This document shows, piece after piece, positions 17,033-23,221 of a stretch of DNA of 45,156 bases. The notes beneath the pieces are model-generated. The model saw nothing but the letters and a program-made list of their open reading frames with translations, ran no database searches and had not been told where the DNA came from. Every line of letters starts with the position of its first letter. Position 1 is the stretch's first letter. This DNA is from an uncultured Bacteroidales bacterium. GTDB taxonomy: Bacteria > Bacteroidota > Bacteroidia > Bacteroidales > Paludibacteraceae. Location: contig CADCBB010000017.1 in assembly GCA_902799555.1 (NCBI GenBank), positions 1 to 45,156 of the forward strand. Reading direction: 5' to 3'. The position numbers and the translations under genes were made by a program.

Positions 17033-17419
17033 ATGATCAACGAATCAGATTTGCTGTCTATCGGTTTTCTCAAACGTACCCGCTATAAGGACTTGCCGGA
17101 ATTCGTGTTCGTCAAACGCGACGGCCTGTTTGTGCCGTTTCGCTCAGAGCGGATCGCCGAACTGATCGGAGAAGAGGGATTTGTGCTGAAGGGCGATATG
17201 GAAATCGACGAAGACGAGATGGCATGGGTCGATTTTGAAGGTTGGACCTTGCAGGAAGGCGATAACACCTTAGGCAAGATCGTGCGGGTGGACGATAGTA
17301 CGATGAATATCTTCTCCGAGTTAGAAGACGGTCGCATGGTCCCTTTGCATGAAGATTTTATTGTTGAGATAGACGAAGAGGCGAAGGTGCTTCACGTCCA
17401 TTTACCTTTTGCTTTATGA
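17033..17419 (+). CDS. rimM: Shortened RimM-like ribosome maturation protein
   Basis: 128 residues, against roughly 170-180 for normal RimM, which helps assemble the 30S subunit head. The start (SIGFLKR, then DGLFVPF) resembles the RimM N-terminal domain as I remember it from Bacteroides. The second half (DNTLGKIVRVDDSTMNIF, then MVPLHEDFIVEIDEEAKVL, then LPFAL) fits the PRC-barrel domain. The GxxG-E loop of the N-terminal domain and the second half of that domain are missing. It is either a minimal RimM or a decaying copy. It precedes, with an ATGA overlap, a gene for an RNA methylase, a fitting neighbour for an RNA-maturation factor. Confidence 0.6.
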   Translation: MINESDLLSIGFLKRTRYKDLPEFVFVKRDGLFVPFRSERIAELIGEEGFVLKGDMEIDEDEMAWVDFEGWTLQEGDNTLGKIVRVDDSTMNIFSELEDGRMVPLHEDFIVEIDEEAKVLHVHLPFAL

Positions 17420-17988
17420 GCCAAAAACGAACGACTGCTGAGATGGGTCGCATGAATGTCGACCAGTACCGTGAGGCGGATAAGCTGCCGTTGGTAGTTG
17501 TGCTGGATAATGTGCGCAGCCAGCATAATGTAGGGGCGGTATTCCGGACGGCCGATGCAATGCGTATTGAGCGCGTCGTGCTCTGCGGTATCTGTTGCTG
17601 TCCGCCGAATGCAGAGATACACAAGACCGCGCTGGGTGCCGAAGAGAGTGTCGAGTGGTCGTATTATAAAGAGACGCTGGATGCCGTAAAGGCGCTGCAA
17701 GACGAAGGTTATACGGTCTATGCCGTCGAGCAGGCACATGACTCGATCACGCTGGAAGAAGCAGCGGAAAGCCTTTCAACTTTTAACTTTCAACTTTCAA
17801 CTTGTCCAAAAATCGCTGTGATTTTTGGACACGAGGTATTCGGTGTTCAACAAGAAGTAGTAGATCAATGTACGCAATGCATAGAGATCCCTCAATACGG
17901 AACGAAGCACTCGATGAACGTGTCGGTGACGGCAGGCATCGTGATGTACCGCTTAGCCTCCTCGCTCCGGCGCGCGACAAAGAAGTAG
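17416..17988 (+). CDS. SpoU/TrmH-family RNA 2'-O-methyltransferase
   Basis: A 190-residue SPOUT-class methylase that uses S-adenosylmethionine to methylate a ribose in tRNA or rRNA; the target nucleotide cannot be read from sequence. The three SpoU motifs are present: VRSQHNVGAVFRTADA, the GHEVFGV loop and IPQYGTKHSMNVSVTAGI, which forms the knot. Between the first and second motifs the segment LSTFNFQLST is encoded by an AACTTTCA micro-repeat (17773-17804), placed just before the beta strand KIAVIFGHE. The start overlaps the RimM-like gene by 4 bases. The last 112 bases overlap the U32 gene. Confidence 0.9.
   Translation: MSQKRTTAEMGRMNVDQYREADKLPLVVVLDNVRSQHNVGAVFRTADAMRIERVVLCGICCCPPNAEIHKTALGAEESVEWSYYKETLDAVKALQDEGYTVYAVEQAHDSITLEEAAESLSTFNFQLSTCPKIAVIFGHEVFGVQQEVVDQCTQCIEIPQYGTKHSMNVSVTAGIVMYRLASSLRRATKK
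17773..17804 (+). repeat. AACTTTCA micro-repeat inside the SpoU methylase gene
   Basis: Degenerate tandem CTTTCAACTTTTAACTTTCAA units, read in frame as LSTFNFQLST. Confidence 0.85.
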
Positions 17989-19388
17989 CGAAAGACGCGA
18001 TACAGGCAGGTGCAGACGCTATCTATATCGGTGCGCCTGCTTTCGGTGCACGTCAGGCGGCAGGTAACTCGCTGGAGGACCTGGCGGAGGTGGTGAACTA
18101 TGCGCATACCTACGGGGTACAAGTGTTGGTCACGCTCAACACCCTACTCCATGACGATGAGTACGCGCAGGCGGTGGCTCTCGCGCACGCGTTGTACAAG
18201 ATAGGTGTCGATGCACTTATCATTCAGGACCTACATCTGCTCGATTTCGACCTGCCGCCTATTCGACTGCATGCGTCCACACAATGCGATAACCGCACGC
18301 CGGAACAGGTGAAGCGGCTGCGTGACTTGGGTTTCAAGCGCGTGGTCTTGGCGCGCGAACTGGGTATCGACGAGATACGTGCCATCCATGCCGCCGTACC
18401 GAATATCGAGTTGGAGGCATTTATTCATGGAGCCCTGTGCGTGAGCTATTCGGGGCGCTGCTATATATCCGAAGTGCTGGCGAACCGCAGCGCCAACAGA
18501 GGAGCCTGTGCGCAGTTCTGCCGCATGGCGTACGATGTGCTGGATGCGAACTATAACGAGGTATTGGACGAGAAGGGAGAACCCATCCATCAACGCTATG
18601 TACTAAGTCTGCAAGACCTCGACCGCTCGGCGTATCTCAACGAACTGATCGATGCCGGCGTGACCACTTTTAAGATCGAAGGTCGTCTCAAAGATGCGGA
18701 ATACGTGACGAATATCACGGCGTACTATCGCGAAAAATTGGATGCCATCATTCCACCATTCCATCATTCCATCATTCGTTCCTTCACCCCTGATCCGGAG
18801 AAAACTTTTCATCGCGGGGCGACGGATTATTTTCTGCATGGCCGCACACGACCGATGGCGAATTGGTCCACACCCAAATCGACCGGCGAATATATCGGTG
18901 AAGTACTCGAAGCCCACGGCAACACCCTTCGCGTGCGGTTGCAGGAAGGTATCGTACTGCATAACGGCGACGGCCTGACCATCGGTTGCGAAGGCTTCTC
19001 GGTCAACGGCATCGATGGGAATATCGTGAAGATCAATAAAGCCTTAGAAGGTCGTTATAACGTTATCCCGTTATACCGTAATAATGACGTCGAGTTTACC
19101 AAGAATCTGCACTCTGAACGACGTATACCTGTCGATATCTTGTTCCGCGAGACCGAAGACGGTTTTGAATTATCATACCAAATAGTAAATGGTAAATGCC
19201 TAAATGGTAAATGGATTTATGCCCATGAACCTGCGAAGAATGAGACCAAAGCGATTGAGACGATTCGGACACAGTTGAGCAAACTCGGAGACACTCCTTA
19301 TATAGCGCGCGACGTGCGCGTGGAGAGCAAACCCTATTTTATACCCATTAGCATCTTGAACGAATGGAGACGACAAACCATCCTTTGA
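17877..19388 (+). CDS. Peptidase U32-family protein
   Basis: About 503 residues. The core reads LLAPARDKEVAKDAIQAGAD, then QCDNRTPEQVKRL, FIHGALCVSYSGRC and NRGACAQFC, the cysteine-bearing U32 signature. Characterised bacterial U32 proteins (TrhP, RlhA) act in RNA hydroxylation rather than proteolysis, so an RNA-modifying role is likely, in keeping with the methylase before it. The first good ATG in frame is 17877, which overlaps the methylase gene by 112 bases; the first 25 or so residues are then an out-of-frame reading of a conserved region, so the real start may be later and non-ATG. It carries micro-repeats at 18746-18779, 19052-19090 and 19180-19215. The usual Cys-rich tail is in the next frame. 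Confidence 0.85.
   Translation: MHRDPSIRNEALDERVGDGRHRDVPLSLLAPARDKEVAKDAIQAGADAIYIGAPAFGARQAAGNSLEDLAEVVNYAHTYGVQVLVTLNTLLHDDEYAQAVALAHALYKIGVDALIIQDLHLLDFDLPPIRLHASTQCDNRTPEQVKRLRDLGFKRVVLARELGIDEIRAIHAAVPNIELEAFIHGALCVSYSGRCYISEVLANRSANRGACAQFCRMAYDVLDANYNEVLDEKGEPIHQRYVLSLQDLDRSAYLNELIDAGVTTFKIEGRLKDAEYVTNITAYYREKLDAIIPPFHHSIIRSFTPDPEKTFHRGATDYFLHGRTRPMANWSTPKSTGEYIGEVLEAHGNTLRVRLQEGIVLHNGDGLTIGCEGFSVNGIDGNIVKINKALEGRYNVIPLYRNNDVEFTKNLHSERRIPVDILFRETEDGFELSYQIVNGKCLNGKWIYAHEPAKNETKAIETIRTQLSKLGDTPYIARDVRVESKPYFIPISILNEWRRQTIL
18746..18779 (+). repeat. CATTCCAT micro-repeat inside the U32 gene
   Basis: Degenerate tandem CATTCCACCATTCCATCATT units, read in frame as PPFHHSIIRSF. Confidence 0.85.
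19180..19215 (+). repeat. AAATGGTAAATG micro-repeat inside the U32 gene
   Basis: Degenerate tandem AAATGGTAAATGCCTAAATG units, read in frame as VNGKCLNGKW. It is the reverse complement of the family that encodes the signal peptide at 16040-16080. Confidence 0.85.
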
Positions 19389-19549
19389 TGACTTGCAAGT
19401 ACTGCCTGTTGTTTGAACTCGGTCACTGCCGCAAGACGAATCCTTATCCCAAAGATAAGGAGCCGCGCTTCCTGCGTCTGCGTACGGGTAAAGTGTTGGC
19501 GCTCCATTTCGATTGTAAAACCTGCCAAATGACCGTAGACGAATGTTAG
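19364..19549 (+). CDS. Detached cysteine-rich C-terminal module of the U32 protein
   Basis: A 61-residue protein with four or five cysteines: PLMTCKYCLLFELGHC, then FDCKTCQM. As I remember the family, this module ends U32 proteins of Bacteroidales and lies in the same chain. Here it starts in another frame 25 bases before the U32 stop, so it is a separate overlapping gene or the product of a frameshift. The cysteines probably bind metal. It overlaps the pectinesterase gene by 7 bases. Confidence 0.6.
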   Translation: METTNHPLMTCKYCLLFELGHCRKTNPYPKDKEPRFLRLRTGKVLALHFDCKTCQMTVDEC

Positions 19550-20604
19550 CCTTTCTTTTATCATTAGTACTGCATGTACATGCCGGTGAGTCGATCAACG
19601 CTGCGTTGGATTCGGCGCGGGCGGTGTATGCGGCGAAAACAGAACGAACGACGATCCTTCTTGAACCCGGTACGTATCAGGAGGAATTGACGATTGATGT
19701 GCCGGGCTTGAAGATCAAGGGAACGAAGAAGCACGAACCGGCGAAGATCACCTGGTACTACGGGCACGGCTATCAGTACCGCAGCATGGGTGCGATCAAT
19801 TACGGTGGCAGCCGAAGTCGCAAATGGAACGCATCGGTACTCGTGACGGCTCCTGATTTCTATGCAGAGAATATCATTTTCGAGAATAGTTTTAATCTCT
19901 ATGTAAGCGAAAAAGAAGCCGCCGACAGCCTCTATATCATACCGGAATATACGGCACACGAGATGCCGATTCGGCCGAAAGAGGCAGGCTCTACTGTCGT
20001 TGCCACAAAAGCCTATCGCGAACGAGCAGCAGCTATCTCGTTTACGGAAGGTGCGAAACAGGCGCACCTCAAGAATTGTCAAGCCATCGGTAAACAGGAC
20101 GTACTGTACGGCGACCAGGGAGCATCTATCTGGTGGGAAGGCGGTGTTCTTTCCGGTAGTGTGGATTTTATCTTCGGCGGCATGACGCTCTGTGTCGACC
20201 AGGCAACCATCATCGCGAATGTGACGGAAGAGAAAAACGATAAGTGCTATATATCTGCCGGCAGAAGTGAAGTGGGTTCACGCGGCATGCTGTTCTATAA
20301 ATGCCATATTAAGTCGCCGGTTCAGGGACAAGTGTGGCTGGCACGTCCGTGGCGTTGGTGGGGCGAGACCGTTTGGGCCTATACCACTTGGGATGAAGGG
20401 GTGTTGGTGCCGGTGGCATGGAATACGGGGCTCGTATATAAGAAAGAGGGTTACAATCCAGAGAACCCTTGTCCATATAGTTATGAGTATAGGTCCCAAG
20501 ATGCATCAAAAAACCGCCCGGCATGGGTGACGATCTTGTCTAAACCCCAACTGCCGGACGGTACGAAACTGACGCCTAAAGCGTGGCTAAACGCTAAACA
20601 CTAA
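19543..20604 (+). CDS. Pectinesterase family protein
   Basis: A 353-residue exported enzyme (signal MLAFLLSLVLHVHAGES) of the carbohydrate esterase 8 beta-helix fold, which removes methyl groups from pectin. Catalytic-site motifs are GKQDVLYGDQ, SGSVDFIFGG (the acid/nucleophile aspartates) and VWLARPWR. It implies use of plant polymers or the breakdown products of dietary fibre. The last few codons, WLNAKH, and the following bases lie in a CTAAACG micro-repeat, which supplies the stop codon. It is the last gene of the long forward run and converges on nadC. Confidence 0.9.
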   Translation: MLAFLLSLVLHVHAGESINAALDSARAVYAAKTERTTILLEPGTYQEELTIDVPGLKIKGTKKHEPAKITWYYGHGYQYRSMGAINYGGSRSRKWNASVLVTAPDFYAENIIFENSFNLYVSEKEAADSLYIIPEYTAHEMPIRPKEAGSTVVATKAYRERAAAISFTEGAKQAHLKNCQAIGKQDVLYGDQGASIWWEGGVLSGSVDFIFGGMTLCVDQATIIANVTEEKNDKCYISAGRSEVGSRGMLFYKCHIKSPVQGQVWLARPWRWWGETVWAYTTWDEGVLVPVAWNTGLVYKKEGYNPENPCPYSYEYRSQDASKNRPAWVTILSKPQLPDGTKLTPKAWLNAKH

Positions 20605-20614
20605 ACGCTAAACG
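20585..20614 (+). repeat. CTAAACG micro-repeat ending the pectinesterase gene
   Basis: Four units of CTAAACGCTAAACACTAAACG. It fills the convergent gap between the pectinesterase and nadC stop codons. Confidence 0.8.
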
Positions 20615-21481
20615 TCACTTCACTGCCTTAAAGCTCATATCGAGACTCTTGTAGCTGTGCGTCAAGGCCCCAACGGAAACGAAGTCCACTCCTTGGAGCG
20701 CATAGTCGCGAATGGTATCGATCGTAATACCGCCGGAGGACTCGATCTCCATATGACGACCCGCTGACCGTTCCCATGCACGGATGATATCCACCGCCTC
20801 CTTGGTCTGGGCAGGGGTGAAGTTATCAAGCATGATACGATCGGGGATATTCGTTGCCAGCGCCTCGTTGATCTCCTCAAAATTACGTACCTCGATCTCG
20901 ATCTTGAGGTTCTTGCCTTTCTCTTTACAATAATCGCGTGCACGCGTAAGGGCGTTCGTGATACCGCCGGCAAAATCGACGTGATTGTCTTTTAAGAGGA
21001 TCATGTCGAATAGACCGATACGATGGTTCATACCGCCACCTAAGACAACTGCCTCTTTCTCCAGGTAGCGCAATCCCGGTGTGGTCTTGCGCGTATCGAG
21101 TACGTGGCAGCCTGTATCTTCAATCAGGCTCTGGTACTTATGGGCCGTGGTCGCTACGCCGGACATACGCTGCATGATATTGAGCATCGTACGTTCGATC
21201 TGCAGCAGGCTGAGTTCTTTACCGTATACCTTAAAAGCGATGTCACCGGGCTTGACGTGATCGCCGTCATGCAGGAATTGCTCAAAGCGGCATTCGGGAT
21301 CAAAATAATTAATGATCTCTTTGGCTACTTCGACACCGGCGAGCACACCGGTATCCTTGATGATCAACTGCTGGCAACCCATTTGGGTCGGCGGAATACA
21401 ACTGAGCGAAGTGTGGTCACCGTCGCGGATGTCCTCTTCAAACCAGATAGCAATAAGTTTACGAAGTTCTTGTTTGTCCAT
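20615..21481 (-). CDS. nadC: Nicotinate-nucleotide pyrophosphorylase (carboxylating)
   Basis: Converts quinolinate and PRPP to nicotinate mononucleotide in de novo NAD synthesis, feeding the pathway whose last step (nadK) is also in this window. The 288-residue protein shows the N-terminal WFEEDIRDGDHTS, the LDTRKTTPGLRYLEKEAV signature, GGGMNHRIGLFDMILLKDNH and the C-terminal ESSGGIT and SVGALTHS motifs. The ATG at 21479-21481 is chosen because the two upstream ATGs lie in or next to the -7 box. Confidence 0.95.
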   Translation of the reverse strand: MDKQELRKLIAIWFEEDIRDGDHTSLSCIPPTQMGCQQLIIKDTGVLAGVEVAKEIINYFDPECRFEQFLHDGDHVKPGDIAFKVYGKELSLLQIERTMLNIMQRMSGVATTAHKYQSLIEDTGCHVLDTRKTTPGLRYLEKEAVVLGGGMNHRIGLFDMILLKDNHVDFAGGITNALTRARDYCKEKGKNLKIEIEVRNFEEINEALATNIPDRIMLDNFTPAQTKEAVDIIRAWERSAGRHMEIESSGGITIDTIRDYALQGVDFVSVGALTHSYKSLDMSFKAVK

Positions 21482-21502
21482 AGTAAATAACATTTTGCGC
21501 TG

Positions 21503-21533
21503 CAAAATTACTACAAATATTTGGAATATACAA
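21503..21533 (-). promoter_or_regulatory. nadC promoter
   Basis: On the reverse strand TTG (21531-21533), 20 bp, TAATTTTG (21503-21510). Confidence 0.65.
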
Positions 21534-21663
21534 GGATTTAACGGTAAAAAATAAATTTATTTATGTTTTTAGCGGGAAAGACTTGTTGTTCGCTCAACTA
21601 AGCGAACGTAAATTCGGAGGGAACCCTTTAGGGGCGTGCCGAAGTTACTACAAATATTTGGAA
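21508..21663. repeat. Spacer bounded by a 19-bp direct repeat
   Basis: TTACTACAAATATTTGGAA occurs at 21508-21526 and again at 21645-21663. Between the copies are the hairpin GTTCGCT/AGCGAAC (21588-21594 with 21601-21607) and a C/G-rich stem. No gene is visible. The left copy covers part of the nadC promoter. Confidence 0.6.
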
Positions 21664-21688
21664 AAAAAATGACATATGCAAATTTTTC

Positions 21689-21719
21689 TTGCATATATTA
21701 AAAAAAAGCAGTACCTTTG
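21689..21719 (+). promoter_or_regulatory. Promoter of the small lipoprotein and DAHP synthase run
   Basis: TTGCATATAT (TTG at 21689-21691), 20 bp, TACCTTTG (21712-21719). Confidence 0.8.
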
Positions 21720-21783
21720 CAGCGGCAAAGGTTTTGGCATGCTATTTGTTCAAGACCTTTCAACCAACTTAAATTTGTGCGTT

Positions 21784-22230
21784 ATGAAAAAGTATTTACT
21801 TATCGGCTTAGTAGCCATGATGGGTTTAGGGATGACCGGTTGTACAATCAACAGTAGTAGTGAACCGTCTGAACGGATGCATAAGCAGACGATAGACCTG
21901 AATGTGAAAGCTAATTCATGGGTGTGGGATGCGGGTGCGAATATGTATTATTGCCATTTCGATCTGCCGGAGTTGACCAGCGACATCTATAACTACGCCG
22001 AGGTAAGTGTTAACCGCGAGTACAACACCGGTTCTTCCAAGGCTTATCAGGTAGCACTGCCGGAGACGACCTATCTGACAGAAAAAGTCAACAATCAGGA
22101 CTATTTCTACCAGCAGCATATCGACTATGCATACGGTGTCGGCTTCGTGGAGATTTTCCTTACCTTCTCCGATTATGTCTATGACCAGCAACCGGATCCG
22201 ATGGTCTTCCGCATGCAACTGACGTATTAA
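21784..22230 (+). CDS. Small lipoprotein of unknown function
   Basis: A 148-residue protein starting MKKYLLIGLVAMMGLGMTGC, a clear lipoprotein signal with lipobox MTGC. The mature part has many aromatic residues in alternating strands (WVWDAGANMYYCHFDLPEL) and I recognise no family. The frame is open further upstream, but that part contains the promoter. Its TAA lies within the first codons of the DAHP synthase frame, so the two genes are probably translationally coupled. Confidence 0.75.
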   Translation: MKKYLLIGLVAMMGLGMTGCTINSSSEPSERMHKQTIDLNVKANSWVWDAGANMYYCHFDLPELTSDIYNYAEVSVNREYNTGSSKAYQVALPETTYLTEKVNNQDYFYQQHIDYAYGVGFVEIFLTFSDYVYDQQPDPMVFRMQLTY

Positions 22231-23221
22231 AACACCTATCTACATATTAGGTCCTTGTGCGGCGGAAAGCCGCGAACAAGTGATGGAAACTGCCCGTGCT
22301 CTTGAAGCGCGGTGCAGTGTTCCTTTTATTTTTCGCGCAGGCGTATGGAAGCCGCGCACGAGTCCGAGTAGTTTTCAAGGAGCCGGCGAAGAAGCCTTGG
22401 CGTGGCTCCGGGAAGTAAAGGACACGTTCGGCATCCCTGTAGCGACCGAAGTGGCGACACCGGAACATGTAGAAGCGGCGCTGAAAGCAGGCATCGACTA
22501 CCTGTGGATCGGAGCGCGAACGAGTGCGAATCCGATCGCGGTGCAGGGTTTGGCTGCAAGTCTGAATAATCCGAATAATCGGAATAATCTGAAAGGCCTG
22601 CTCATCAAGAATCCGGTGAATGCGGATGCGGCGTTGTGGATCGGGAATATAGAGCGTCTGGAGAAGACGGGGCTACCGGTGATGGCTATCCACCGAGGCT
22701 GCAACCATCAGCCGTGTTGGCATATGGCGCATGCGGTGCGTACGGCCCGACCGGATATACCGATGTTGCTGGACCCGAGCCACCTGAGCGGCGATGCGGC
22801 GCAAGTTCCGGCACTGCTGCAGAAGATAACGGAGCTTGGCTTAGACGGCGCGATGATAGAAGTGCATTGCAATCCTGCTGCCGCTTTATCGGATAAAGCG
22901 CAGCAGATAAAGCCGGAGAATCTGAGTACTCTGATTAATCCGAATACTCTGATTAATCCGAATATCGAATTGGCATGGCTGCGGGCAGAGATCGATGAAT
23001 TGGACGAGCAGCTATGGGAGACGATCGCGGCACGTATGGCGGTGAGCCAGCGCATCGGCGCATGGAAGAAAGCGCACGGCATAGCCCCGCTGCAACCCGA
23101 ACGATACCAGATGATAGGTGAAAGGTTAAAGGTGAAAGGTGAAAGGCTGGGGCTTCCGGAGGAATTTATCAAACACGTATGGGATCTGATACACGAACAG
23201 AGTTTAAAAAAGCAGGAGTGA
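22226..23221 (+). CDS. DAHP synthase fused to chorismate mutase; apparent ATT start
   Basis: The N-terminal part is a 3-deoxy-7-phosphoheptulonate synthase, the first step of aromatic amino acid synthesis (ILGPCAAES near the start, FRAGVWKPRTSPSSF, IKNPVN, IHRGCNH, DPSHLSG, VHCNP). The C-terminal 85 residues (LRAEIDELDEQLWETIAARM, then SQRIGAWKK) are an AroQ-type chorismate mutase. The first ATG or GTG (22280) would delete the conserved LGPCAAES loop. The frame opens after a TGA at 22220, and the only plausible start before the motif is ATT at 22226, overlapping the upstream stop. Micro-repeats occur at 22563-22590, 22919-22966 (domain linker) and 23116-23147. Confidence 0.85.
   Translation: MKTPIYILGPCAAESREQVMETARALEARCSVPFIFRAGVWKPRTSPSSFQGAGEEALAWLREVKDTFGIPVATEVATPEHVEAALKAGIDYLWIGARTSANPIAVQGLAASLNNPNNRNNLKGLLIKNPVNADAALWIGNIERLEKTGLPVMAIHRGCNHQPCWHMAHAVRTARPDIPMLLDPSHLSGDAAQVPALLQKITELGLDGAMIEVHCNPAAALSDKAQQIKPENLSTLINPNTLINPNIELAWLRAEIDELDEQLWETIAARMAVSQRIGAWKKAHGIAPLQPERYQMIGERLKVKGERLGLPEEFIKHVWDLIHEQSLKKQE
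22563..22590 (+). repeat. CCGAATAAT micro-repeat inside the DAHP synthase gene
   Basis: Degenerate tandem GAATAATCCGAATAATCGG units, read in frame as NNPNNRNNL. Confidence 0.75.
22919..22966 (+). repeat. CTGATTAATCCGAAT micro-repeat in the synthase-mutase linker
   Basis: A tandem pair of ACTCTGATTAATCCGAAT-type units plus partial copies, read as LSTLINPNTLINPN between the two enzyme domains. Confidence 0.85.
23116..23147 (+). repeat. AAAGGTG micro-repeat inside the chorismate mutase domain
   Basis: GGTGAAAGGTTAAAGGTG-type units read in frame as GERLKVKGERLG, near identical to the peptide inserted in the lipid kinase. Confidence 0.85.
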
